DNA of 41,226 bases, from assembly GCA_009777415.1 (NCBI GenBank), contig WRLX01000004.1:1-41226 (forward strand), written 5' to 3'. A program made the translations under genes and the position numbers. The notes under the pieces were generated by a model, which saw only the letters and a program-made list of their open reading frames with translations, did not search any database and was not told the DNA's origin. How positions within the stretch are numbered: position 1 is the stretch's first letter; each line of letters opens with the position of its first letter. Shown in pieces: positions 17,320 to 24,499 of this stretch. This DNA comes from Oscillospiraceae bacterium. GTDB lineage: Bacteria > Bacillota > Clostridia > Oscillospirales > Ruminococcaceae.

Positions 17320-18019
17320 AATCAAACACCTCCAAATACTTTTGTTCGACCGTTTTGCCGCTCTGTTCCCGCATTTCGTCACAGTCGCCCGAAAATGCAA
17401 TATTGCCGTTGGAAATAAAGTACACACCGTCAAAAATACGCTCAATGTCTTTTACTAAGTGAGTCGATATTACTATCGATGAATCATCAAGCTGCATTGT
17501 CAAAATGGCATCCACAATCTTTTTCTTTCCGACAGGGTCAATTCCGCCCAAAGGCTCGTCTAAAAGATACAGTTTGGTTTGACGCGAAAAAGTGAGTGCC
17601 AGTGCCACCCGTTCCTTTTGCCCTTTCGAGAGAGTCTTCAGTTTTGCTTTGGAATTGTCGATATTAAGCAATTCCCGCATTTGCTCAGCGCGTATCTTTG
17701 AATAATCCGGGTACATATCACTGTAAAATCCAAATGCATCGGCAACCGTCATATAACCGGGGAATCTAAGCTCATCCGGCATAAATGATATAGCCGCCTT
17801 TGACTCAACTCCCCGCGCCGCGTTCTCCGGGTAGATTACATAGCCGGATGACGGCTGAAGCAACCCCGCAATAAGTTTCATAAGCGTTGTTTTGCCCGAA
17901 CCGTTCGGCCCTAAAAGTCCGATAATTTTCCCGCTCTCAATTGTCATGTTAATGTCGCTTAACGCCCGTTTGTCGGCGTATTTCATCTCAATTGATTTAG
18001 TTTGAATCAATGTTTTCAA
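17306..18019 (-). CDS. ABC transporter ATP-binding protein
   Basis: Walker A GLLGPNGSGKTTLMKLIAG, signature LSKGQKERVALAL (Lys in place of the first Gly of LSGGQ), Walker B LYLLDEPLGGIDPVGKK and the H-loop STH are all present in 237 residues. The start is uncertain: GTG at 18028 overlaps the SD AGGAGGG, while TTG at 18019 lies 9 nt after it and is preferred. The gene overlaps gntR and the permease, so all four genes form one translationally coupled unit. It probably powers export of an unknown substrate. Confidence 0.88.
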   Translation of the reverse strand: MKTLIQTKSIEMKYADKRALSDINMTIESGKIIGLLGPNGSGKTTLMKLIAGLLQPSSGYVIYPENAARGVESKAAISFMPDELRFPGYMTVADAFGFYSDMYPDYSKIRAEQMRELLNIDNSKAKLKTLSKGQKERVALALTFSRQTKLYLLDEPLGGIDPVGKKKIVDAILTMQLDDSSIVISTHLVKDIERIFDGVYFISNGNIAFSGDCDEMREQSGKTVEQKYLEVFDYESI

Positions 18020-18416
18020 GTTTGTCACCCTCCTTTACTAATTTAATTTGCTTCGACAATTCAGTCAGAATCTGCTCATCCTTAAACCCGAGTGCGTACA
18101 TTTCCTCCAAGAAATTGCTAACCGCTTCATGAGCCATTTTCACGCTTACTTTTTCGACCATGCTTTCATCCTCCGTAAAAAAATATCCTGTTCCCCGTTT
18201 TGAGTGAATGAGTCCGTCACGCTCAAGCTCCTGATATACTCGCTGCATCGTGTTGGCGTTGACCTTGAGTTGCAGAGCCATATCGCGGATTGACGGAATC
18301 CGCTCGCCCGTTTTGATAATCCCGCGCGCAAACAAGCGTGTAAACAATCTGTAAATCTGCCTGTAAATCGGCGTTTTGTTATCAAAGTCGCTTGTAAAGT
18401 TTTCGACAAAACCCAT
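17997..18416 (-). CDS. GntR-family regulator, YtrA type
   Basis: The 139-residue protein has an N-terminal winged helix (TPIYRQIYRLFTRLFARGIIKTGERIPSIRDMALQLKVNANTMQRVYQELERDGLIHSKRGTGYFF) and only a short C-terminal helical dimerisation tail, the YtrA arrangement. The start at 18416 (MGFVENF) has GAGGGGGTG at good spacing; the track's GTG start overlaps that SD. It is the first gene of an ABC operon and very probably represses it through the inverted repeat over the promoter. Confidence 0.88.
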   Translation of the reverse strand: MGFVENFTSDFDNKTPIYRQIYRLFTRLFARGIIKTGERIPSIRDMALQLKVNANTMQRVYQELERDGLIHSKRGTGYFFTEDESMVEKVSVKMAHEAVSNFLEEMYALGFKDEQILTELSKQIKLVKEGDKLENIDSN

Positions 18417-18441
18417 ATAATTCACCCCCTCTTTATTTAAT

Positions 18442-18482
18442 TAGTGTACTATTATACTAACACACTATTTTTGCAATGTCAA
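18442..18482 (-). promoter_or_regulatory. Promoter with GntR-type operator
   Basis: On the minus strand TTGACA and TATAAT are separated by 20 nt, a long spacer. The inverted repeat TAGTGT-N14-ACACTA (18442-18467) straddles the -10 box and fits a dimeric YtrA-type regulator, implying autoregulation. Confidence 0.65.
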
Positions 18483-18556
18483 TAGGTTTTTTGGATTTTT
18501 TCATTTTTGTGCAAATTTAACAAATGTTTTTGTTTATTTTGTTCAAAAAGAAAAAT

Positions 18557-18576
18557 CCTGCCGATTTTTCGGCAGG
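18557..18576 (-). terminator. Terminator for ahcY
   Basis: CCTGCCGA and TCGGCAGG form an 8-bp stem; on the minus strand it is followed by ATTTTTCTTTTT, a standard intrinsic terminator. Confidence 0.88.
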
Positions 18577-18592
18577 ACTATAGCGGTTTAAC

Positions 18593-19843
18593 TTATGTCC
18601 AACTCCCCAAATACTTCTCTTGTTCGGGAGTCAACTTATCTATGTTTACGCCCCAAAATCCCAACTGGCGGGTCGCCACTTCTGTATCTACCTCTTTTGG
18701 TACGCGTATGATTTTATCGTTTAATTTGCCTTTATTGCTCACTAAATAAAGTGCGGACAATGCTTGAATCGCGAACGACATATCCATAATTTCTGCCGGG
18801 TGACCATCGCCCGCCGCAAGATTTACTAACCGACCCTCGGCAATGACGTAAATCCAGTTGTTATTTTTCAGTTTGTAGCCTTGAATATTATTCCGTGCCA
18901 ATTTTTCCTGCACGGCGATTGACTTTAACTCCGCCACATCGACTTCGCAATCGAAATGCCCCGCATTACAGCAAATCGCGCCGTTTTTCATCACGTTAAA
19001 GTCTGCCTCGGTGATGACTTTGTTACAACCGGTCACGGTGACAAAGAAATCGCCGATTTTTGCCGCCTCGTTCATAGGCATGACTTTGAATCCGTCCATG
19101 ACTGCTTCCATTGCTTTAATCGGCTCTATCTCGGTGACAATTACCGATGCACCCAACCCCTTAGCACGCATTGCAACGCCTTTTCCGCACCAACCGTAGC
19201 CCGCAACCACAACATTTTTCCCCGCAACAATCAGGTTAGTCGTGCGGTTAATCCCGTCCCAAACCGATTGCCCCGTGCCGTATCTGTTGTCGAACAAATG
19301 TTTACAGTCGGCATCATTAACCAACACCATAGGGAATTTCAGCTTGTTTTCTTTGTTCATGGAAATAAGCCGCAAAATCCCTGTTGTAGTTTCTTCACAG
19401 CCGCCAATTACGTTTTCAAGCAGGTGTTGATACTTTGTGTGAATAAGCGTTACTAAGTCGCCCCCGTCGTCTATTATTATATTAGGTGCGGCTTCAATTA
19501 CTTTTGCGATATGGCGTTCGTATTCCTCGGCGGAGGCATTGTACCACGCAAAAACGCTCAATCCTTCATGCACAAGTGCCGCCGCTACATCGTCTTGGGT
19601 GGAAAGCGGGTTGCTCCCCGTGATGTACATTTCCGCCCCCCCCGCCGCAAACACTTTGCAGAGATAAGCTGTTTTTGCCTCTAAGTGAACCGACAATGCG
19701 ACTTTTAATCCCGCAAACGGCTTTGTGTTTTCAAACTCTGCTTTAATCCCGCGCAAAAGCGGCATATTTGACTCAACCCAGTCAATCTTACGCTTCCCCG
19801 ACTCCCACAAGTTTATGTCCCTTACTTCACTTTTTGTACCCAT
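18593..19843 (-). CDS. ahcY: S-adenosylhomocysteine hydrolase
   Basis: The NAD-dependent enzyme splits SAH to homocysteine and adenosine in the methyl cycle. Visible are the N-terminal substrate region (VALSVHLEAKTAYL and TGSNPLSTQDDVAAAL), DDGGDL, the NAD Rossmann motif VVVAGYGWCGKGVAMRAKGLGA, and a C-terminus ending PEQEKYLGSWT. The length of 416 residues fits the compact bacterial form without the ~40-residue insertion. The start was moved 13 codons to MGTKSEVRDINLWESG; MSLFRKGKGKRVK is R repeat. It has an R leader interrupted by an LHE, and its own terminator. No SAM or SAH riboswitch is evident. Confidence 0.95.
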   Translation of the reverse strand: MGTKSEVRDINLWESGKRKIDWVESNMPLLRGIKAEFENTKPFAGLKVALSVHLEAKTAYLCKVFAAGGAEMYITGSNPLSTQDDVAAALVHEGLSVFAWYNASAEEYERHIAKVIEAAPNIIIDDGGDLVTLIHTKYQHLLENVIGGCEETTTGILRLISMNKENKLKFPMVLVNDADCKHLFDNRYGTGQSVWDGINRTTNLIVAGKNVVVAGYGWCGKGVAMRAKGLGASVIVTEIEPIKAMEAVMDGFKVMPMNEAAKIGDFFVTVTGCNKVITEADFNVMKNGAICCNAGHFDCEVDVAELKSIAVQEKLARNNIQGYKLKNNNWIYVIAEGRLVNLAAGDGHPAEIMDMSFAIQALSALYLVSNKGKLNDKIIRVPKEVDTEVATRQLGFWGVNIDKLTPEQEKYLGSWT

Positions 19844-19846
19844 TTT

Positions 19847-20101
19847 TACCCTTTTACCCTTTCCCTTTCTGAACAAGCTCATTATTACCCCACCAACAAA
19901 GTCTTAGCCTCCGTCGCTTGTCTTTTCGCCGCCATACTTCGTTGATTTTTCATTAAATATCATCAGATATTCGCAGAAAAATCGCCTCGTCTGACGACGA
20001 AAATCCTGCGTGCCAAAAGCCAACACTTTGTTGGTGGGGTAATATAAAAGTTTCGCTTTCCCCGTTTACACGGATTTGCTTCCAAACTTTTACCCTTTCC
20101 C
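19847..20101 (-). repeat. R units upstream of ahcY, one split by LHE copy 5
   Basis: The R tail CCTTTCCCTTTCTGAACAAG (plus strand) is separated from its other half, TATAAAAGTTTCGCTTTCCCC, by the hairpin element. Removing the element and one TA restores a spacing identical to the intact R units near mnmA. A second R tail begins at about 20090. Confidence 0.8.
19885..20042. mobile_element. LHE copy 5: hairpin inserted inside an R unit
   Basis: The perfect arms TTACCCCACCAACAAAGT and ACTTTGTTGGTGGGGTAA differ from those of all other copies, while the core (GCCATACTTCGTTGATTTTT ... AAAAATCGCCTCGTCTGACGA) is the same. TA flanks both ends (19883-19884 and 20043-20044), consistent with a TA target duplication. 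The empty site can be reconstructed from the R consensus. Confidence 0.85.
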
Positions 20102-20104
20102 TTT

Positions 20105-21526
20105 CTAATCGCCAACACTAACCAACCAAACCTCATCAACCCCCGACAAATCACCAATCCTGTCCCGCTTCCCGCCGCTAATCACAACCGCACTCCTCGC
20201 CCGAACCACCACAACAGGCAATGCCCACTCAGTCGTCCCGTCAGTCAAGTACAAACCTTTAGTCGAGAAAAACACATTAGCATTGTTGCGGATTTCAACC
20301 TCGCCGCCCACAACATCAACCTCAATCGGCGGCAACTCGGGGAACACTTCAAAACTGCAAACCTTGCAATAAACCGCAACCGTCCAATCGGTTTGCTCGC
20401 CATAATCGTGTACCTCATAATCGCACAATCTCACAAACGCACTCGCAAAGTCGGTTTCATTAACACCGTTCACTTCCTCAACAAAGACCTGCACTTTATC
20501 AGTCGCCGGGTTGTAATCATCGGGCAAAGTCAACTCAACATCAGTGCCGTTTTCGCTTGTACTCTCAACCAATTTCCCGTAATACGCAACCTCGCCGTCA
20601 CGCATTACAACCGCCGACAATGTTTCACCCACGGTCGCGCCGTTGTAGTCGAATGTAATCGTGTCGCCGTCACGCGCAGTCGGTGTAACGCTTGCCAATT
20701 CAAGCGAATCATCCGACATTGTAAATTTTATATTGTTGCTCGTTGTTAATTCTGCAAAGTTGCCGTCTATAGTTGTGGCGGATTTTCCGCCCGTTGCGGA
20801 ATTGGCGGTGGTGAACAGGACAGACTGCTGATTTAGTTGCAAAGCGGGGCGAATATCGCCGCTTGTGGTCAAAAACGCTGTTGGCATCGAAAATGACGGC
20901 ATGGCAATGTACGCGGCGAACCTGCTAAACCCATTGTCGTGGGGCGAGCGAAGCCACCATATCCCGCTCGCAAATGGATGCAATGTTTCGGAAACTATGT
21001 TGACTTCACCCGAACTTAACGCCCATAACCTTGCGTTTTCGACGTTTACATCGGGTAATTCACGCGGAATTATTAAAGCGTTTTCTTTGGGCGGCAACGC
21101 TTTCGCGATTTCATCCATTTTCAGTTGTAACGTACTGCCGCGGTATTCATTGGGTTTTTCCCAGTTTTCCATACCGCTCGGATTGTCAGCGTACCACGCT
21201 GTATCGTTATCATAGGTATTTTGTTTCATGCCTTCGTCCGGGGCTAAATGGTTAGGAAGAGACGTGCGGAACACGGTGTTGCCATAGTTTTGCCCGTCCG
21301 CAAGCAACAGGGTCAGTGTGTCACTTGGCGTGTCATCGCCTACACTGTCGTAGCCGATTACTGCCCATTGTTTGCCACCGAAACCGATTATAGTTGCGTT
21401 GTTGGTGTTGACTGTGAAAGTTGTGCCGGTTGCTGTCGTTTTTGTCAGGATTGCGGTAAGCCCGACCATTAGTGTTATTGTTAGCAGGATTGCTATTGGG
21501 GCTTTTAACACTTTGTACTTTTTCAT
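20105..21526 (-). CDS. Large secreted protein with DUF6273-like region
   Basis: The protein has 473 residues with an N-terminal signal or anchor (KAPIAILLTITLMVGLTAIL). Residues ~50-240 contain GKQWAVIGYDSVGD...LTLLLADGQNYGN and GIWWLRSPHDNGFSRFAAY...GDIRPALQLN, the W-L-R-S-P and G-x-R-P-A-L landmarks of DUF6273-type lectin-like domains common in gut Firmicutes. A beta-rich middle with TFDYNGATVGETLSAVVMRDGEVAYYG follows, then a CDYEVHDYGEQTDWTVAVYCKVC pair of cysteine motifs. No LPXTG is visible. It likely acts at the cell surface; its ligand is unknown. SD GTAGGAG, 9 nt before ATG. Confidence 0.65.
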   Translation of the reverse strand: MKKYKVLKAPIAILLTITLMVGLTAILTKTTATGTTFTVNTNNATIIGFGGKQWAVIGYDSVGDDTPSDTLTLLLADGQNYGNTVFRTSLPNHLAPDEGMKQNTYDNDTAWYADNPSGMENWEKPNEYRGSTLQLKMDEIAKALPPKENALIIPRELPDVNVENARLWALSSGEVNIVSETLHPFASGIWWLRSPHDNGFSRFAAYIAMPSFSMPTAFLTTSGDIRPALQLNQQSVLFTTANSATGGKSATTIDGNFAELTTSNNIKFTMSDDSLELASVTPTARDGDTITFDYNGATVGETLSAVVMRDGEVAYYGKLVESTSENGTDVELTLPDDYNPATDKVQVFVEEVNGVNETDFASAFVRLCDYEVHDYGEQTDWTVAVYCKVCSFEVFPELPPIEVDVVGGEVEIRNNANVFFSTKGLYLTDGTTEWALPVVVVRARSAVVISGGKRDRIGDLSGVDEVWLVSVGD

Positions 21527-21587
21527 TGTGAGTTTCTCCTACCTCATTTTTTGAAATTTGTCAAGTCCTTTCGTGGTTATTTTTTTG

Positions 21588-21616
21588 ATTTTAGCATACT
21601 TTTTTGTGGTTGTCAA
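21588..21616 (-). promoter_or_regulatory. Promoter for the large secreted protein
   Basis: Minus strand TTGACA, 17 nt, TAAAAT, about 60 nt upstream of the start. Confidence 0.75.
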
Positions 21617-21664
21617 TGGGGTTGCGGGAATTTTAAAAATTTTAAAATATTTTTAAAATAAGGC

Positions 21665-21693
21665 TTGACAAATCCAAACAAGCGTGATATAAT
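21665..21693 (+). promoter_or_regulatory. Promoter for tRNA-Thr
   Basis: TTGACA, 17 nt, TATAAT, ending about 20 nt before the tRNA 5' end. Confidence 0.85.
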
Positions 21694-21713
21694 TCATTTT
21701 GTTGTTTGTTTAT

Positions 21714-21786
<73 letters not shown>

Positions 21787-21923
21787 CTCTCAAACCTTTT
21801 CATAATGCGGCTTTTCGGTTTTGGTCTATCGAAGAGTCGCATTCTTTTTATTGGGTTTTTGGTCGTCAAAAAATATTCACCTCCTTGCATATTTATTCGG
21901 TTTTGGCTTCCCGGCTAATATAA

Positions 21924-21960
21924 GCAAGGTGTTCCGGCAAGAAGAACACCTTGCTTTTTT
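21924..21960 (+). terminator. Terminator downstream of tRNA-Thr
   Basis: GCAAGGTGTTC and GAACACCTTGC form an 11-bp stem followed by TTTTTTATTTTT. The 137 nt between tRNA and hairpin contain no recognisable gene. A minus-strand GGAGGTG followed by a 33-codon TTG ORF there was considered and rejected. Confidence 0.9.
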
Positions 21961-21997
21961 ATTTTTATTTTTTAAAAAAGGCGTTTCAATTCAGCAG

Positions 21998-22026
21998 TTG
22001 ATTTTATCAGGCTTTTGTGGTATTAT
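21998..22026 (+). promoter_or_regulatory. Promoter for the ECF sigma operon
   Basis: TTGATT, 17 nt, TATTAT. The leader to the sigma gene is about 220 nt and contains an L element with an insertion. Confidence 0.6.
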
Positions 22027-22130
22027 TGCAAGTAGAAAAAAATTTTTTTCAACTTCATGTAATATCAATCGAACTTTCTCGTCTACATATACAGAAGCTT
22101 CTAAGAAAGCCGAAAGGGGAGAGTTTGAAA

Positions 22131-22258
22131 AGTAAGAAAGGAAGAACCACCATGCCGCAAAGTCAAAGAAGAGCAACGGTGCAACGGGCTTTGCCCGTTG
22201 GCAGGTTACTTGACATATTGAGTTTTGTACAAGGTGGGGCGGCATGGTCATAATTATG
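22131..22258 (+). repeat. L element copy C with an in-frame insertion, before the sigma gene
   Basis: AAGAAAGGAAGAACCACCATG opens a uORF at 22152 that runs 33 codons to TAA at 22251-22253, 2 nt before the sigma ATG. Its ends (MPQ ... FVQGGAAWS) are the same as in copies A and E; exactly 51 extra nucleotides (17 codons) sit in the middle. Confidence 0.8.
22162..22214. repeat. Small structured insertion inside L copy C
   Basis: The 53-nt segment has GTCAA/TTGAC termini and a CAACGGGC/GCCCGTTG hairpin. In reverse orientation it reads GTAACC ... hairpin ... GCACC, like the first third of the cloverleaf element, so it may be a deletion derivative of that family. Confidence 0.5.
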
Positions 22259-22807
22259 GATGATATAAAAATCATTGAGCTTTACGAAAACCGCGACCAA
22301 CAGGCGGTTGTCGAAAGCCAAATCAAGTATGGTAAGCTCCTTTACAGTATATCGTATGGGGTTTTATCAAATCGCATGGATAGCGAGGAGTGCGTCAATG
22401 ACACGTATCTAAACACATGGAACTCGATTCCGCCGCAAAAGCCGCAGAATCTCATGGCATACTTAGGGCGGATTGTCCGTAACTTATCAATCGACAAATG
22501 GCACAAAGAACGCTCAAAGAAGCGCGGCGGCGGCTATCTGCTTACGGAGTTGTCCGACTGTATTCCGTCAGGCAGTTCAGTTGAGGGGGCTATCGAAAAC
22601 AACAAACTATCCGAAGTCATCGAGAAATGGCTAAATTCTCTGCCTCAAGATGAGCGTGTGTTGTTTATGCGACGGTATTGGTTTGGTGAATCGCTTGACA
22701 GTTTGGCAAAAGAGACAGAAACTCCCGCTAACAATCTTGCAGTACGTATATTTCGTCTGCGAAAAAAACTGAAATTAACTTTAGAAAAGGAAGGTATTTC
22801 GTTATGA
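22256..22807 (+). CDS. ECF-type RNA polymerase sigma factor
   Basis: The 183-residue protein has region 2 (YGKLLYSISYGVLSNRMDSEECVNDTYLNTWNSIPPQKPQNLMAYLGRIVRNLSID) and region 4 (LNSLPQDERVLFMRRYWFGESLDSLAKETETPANNLAVRIFRLRKKLK), the minimal sigma-70 ECF layout. The start is the ATG at 22256, 2 nt after the L-element uORF stop; the track start adds MVII. Its TGA overlaps the next ATG (ATGA), so the partner gene is translationally coupled and is presumably its regulator. Target promoters are unknown. Confidence 0.9.
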   Translation: MDDIKIIELYENRDQQAVVESQIKYGKLLYSISYGVLSNRMDSEECVNDTYLNTWNSIPPQKPQNLMAYLGRIVRNLSIDKWHKERSKKRGGGYLLTELSDCIPSGSSVEGAIENNKLSEVIEKWLNSLPQDERVLFMRRYWFGESLDSLAKETETPANNLAVRIFRLRKKLKLTLEKEGISL

Positions 22808-23337
22808 AAAAAGAATGCAAAATCTACAACAGTATTACAGGCGTTTCCGATGATATTGTTCAGGAAGCGAAAGACACAAGGCTGAAAAAAGCGAAGAAAA
22901 TCAAAATAGTAAAGTGGGCAGGAATCGCCGCCGCTCTTGTGTTAATTGCCGTTGTTGCGGTATACGGGCGGAATTTCATCAACAACGGCGGATTTATCAA
23001 TCCTCCCGAAACAGGCACGACTGCTATAACCAATGCCCCGATTGCAACAACTCATCCCGCTGTAACAGAGAGCGGACGCGGCGGTGACAGTTCTCTTACT
23101 CTTGACGAGATTATGGAGTTTCTTAGCAACCCCAATGTGGATAGTGTCGCAGAACTCAGGCAGATTCTGTTAAGCATCAACGAAGTTACCGCGGTACAAG
23201 TCTATAAGAACATTGACGACTTAAACGATTCTCCTAATGGTGAGCTTCAGATTTTCGCGGGTGAGTTGACACTTAGAGAGACTGCCGTGAAAGTGTTCTA
23301 CGGCGAAGGTTCATGGGGTGAGTTTATAATCGGATAG
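22804..23337 (+). CDS. Putative membrane-bound anti-sigma factor
   Basis: The 177-residue protein has a cytoplasmic N-terminus (MKKECKIYNSITGVSDDIVQEAKDTRLKKAKKIKIVKW), one membrane helix (AGIAAALVLIAVVAVYG) and an extracellular domain with a Thr/Pro linker and LTLDEIMEFLSNPNVDSVAELRQILLSINEVTAVQVY. The organisation and coupling to the sigma gene match the clostridial sigma/membrane-partner pairs that control envelope responses. No zinc anti-sigma motif (HxxxCxxC) is visible, so the binding mode is unclear. Confidence 0.7.
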   Translation: MKKECKIYNSITGVSDDIVQEAKDTRLKKAKKIKIVKWAGIAAALVLIAVVAVYGRNFINNGGFINPPETGTTAITNAPIATTHPAVTESGRGGDSSLTLDEIMEFLSNPNVDSVAELRQILLSINEVTAVQVYKNIDDLNDSPNGELQIFAGELTLRETAVKVFYGEGSWGEFIIG

Positions 23338-23360
23338 TGTCAACACGCTCTAAAACTTAA

Positions 23361-23390
23361 AAAGGCTGTTATCGTAGGATGACAGCCTTT
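23361..23390 (+). terminator. Terminator for the sigma operon
   Basis: AAAGGCTGTTATC and GATGACAGCCTTT pair around GTAG, followed by TATTAATAA. Confidence 0.85.
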
Positions 23391-23736
23391 TATTAATAAC
23401 TCACTTGATTTTTTCCTTTATATTGTGGTTGGCATAGGTGATTGGCAAAAGCCGTCCGGTTTCACTGTATACCTCATGCCATTTATCCACACAGTGAATT
23501 TCTCTGTAGCAGCCACACCCGCCTTTAAAATTGAAACAAGACGAAGCACACTCTGCTTGTGTAGTTTTGAAATTTTATTTTTAATTACAAAAACACCGCC
23601 CAAACAGGGGCGATGCCTTTGCTAAAATGAAAAACAAAGTAAAACAAAAAGCAAAATTAACTAATAAACGCAAGCTGACAAGGCGCAAACTTATGCGCCG
23701 CACTCCACTCATGCTCAAACCGTTATTAAGCTGTTA
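23391..23736. other. Intergenic stretch with no supported gene
   Basis: Between the sigma-operon terminator and rpmF. A 61-codon minus ORF (TTG start, no SD, ending WINGMRYTVKPDGFCQSPMPTTI) has slightly protein-like composition and might be a gene remnant. Small hairpins (GGCGCAAACTTATGCGCC) are present. Nothing here reaches the level of a call. Confidence 0.4.
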
Positions 23737-23922
23737 TCAAGCTTCTTTTACGGCAATTACTTCTCTGCCTTTATAAAATCCGCAAGTTTTGCAGACTCTG
23801 TGCGGGACTTTAAGCGAATTGCACTTGCTGCAAACCGAGAACGCAGGTGCAGACAATCTACTTACTATCGAACGTCTCTTATCCCGTCGCGCCCGCGAAT
23901 GTTTCCTTTTTGGAACCGCCAT
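23737..23922 (-). CDS. rpmF: 50S ribosomal protein L32
   Basis: The 61-residue protein starts MAVPKRKHSRARRDKRRS and has the zinc-ribbon pairs CSKC and CKTC, so it is the zinc-binding (C+) paralogue. The start at 23922 is set by the family N-terminus and a GGGGGG SD; the track adds three residues. It has its own strong promoter. The usual neighbour DUF177/YceD gene is absent; a P-loop protein lies upstream instead. Confidence 0.96.
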   Translation of the reverse strand: MAVPKRKHSRARRDKRRSIVSRLSAPAFSVCSKCNSLKVPHRVCKTCGFYKGREVIAVKEA

Positions 23923-23978
23923 TATTTGCACCCCCCTTTTTACTAACTAATAGCTGATAGTGATTTAACACAAAACCC

Positions 23979-24007
23979 ATTATAACACGCATTTTTGTAT
24001 TTGTCAA
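23979..24007 (-). promoter_or_regulatory. Promoter for rpmF
   Basis: Minus strand TTGACA, 17 nt, TATAAT, about 55 nt upstream of the start. Confidence 0.85.
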
Positions 24008-24032
24008 TAGGTTTTGTAAATTTTTTTGCATT

Positions 24033-24443
24033 TTAAAGGTATTTTTTTATATTGTCCGGAATTTCGCTTATGTCTGCGGAAAAAGTGAGCGTAACTTCTG
24101 TATCGCGAGAGACTTTGTGTATTTGGTCAAGCATATTCCCAACTTTTTCCAAATTTTCTCTGTCTCCTTTGACAATCCTCAAAATTCCGTCAACAAAAAT
24201 GTGTGTACAATCATAGTCAGATGCCATAATCCCCGCCGCAAATCCATGCATTGCATCACAGCCCGCTATGTCATAATCCTCAATGTTGATTAACCGCACA
24301 TCGTGTTTAATATGCGAGTTAAGGGAATTTCCGATTTGGATTGCCACGACATTTCCTTTGCTTTCAGTTTTTGCCGCACGAATCGCCTCAATTAACAGCT
24401 TAGTTTTGCCCGAACCTCTTTTTCCCAAAATTAGTTTAACCAT
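24033..24443 (-). CDS. Small P-loop NTPase, function unknown
   Basis: The 136-residue protein begins MVKLILGKRGSGKTKLLIEAI with a clear Walker A motif, and has a Walker-B-like hydrophobic strand ending in Asp (CTHIFVDGILRIV). It ends with TLTFSADISEIPDNIKKYL. The size and layout match an uncharacterised clostridial ATP-binding family. SD GGGGGAAGG, 5 nt before ATG. It lies between pgi and rpmF on the same strand. Confidence 0.7.
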   Translation of the reverse strand: MVKLILGKRGSGKTKLLIEAIRAAKTESKGNVVAIQIGNSLNSHIKHDVRLINIEDYDIAGCDAMHGFAAGIMASDYDCTHIFVDGILRIVKGDRENLEKVGNMLDQIHKVSRDTEVTLTFSADISEIPDNIKKYL

Positions 24444-24499
24444 GTTACCTTCCCCCTATTTTTATAATTAATAATTTTTATAATTAATAATTTATTGCT

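Noticed and set aside
21787-21890. GGAGGTG SD with a 33-codon TTG ORF on the minus strand next to tRNA-Thr
   Set aside because: It runs antisense into the tRNA gene, has no promoter and no protein-like features beyond chance.
23418-23603. 61-codon minus ORF ending PDGFCQSPMPTTI
   Set aside because: TTG start with no SD and no recognisable family; kept only as a possible remnant.
23627-23776. Basic 49-codon plus ORF antisense to the rpmF end
   Set aside because: No SD at a useful distance and its second half is antisense to rpmF; basic composition follows from A-rich sequence.
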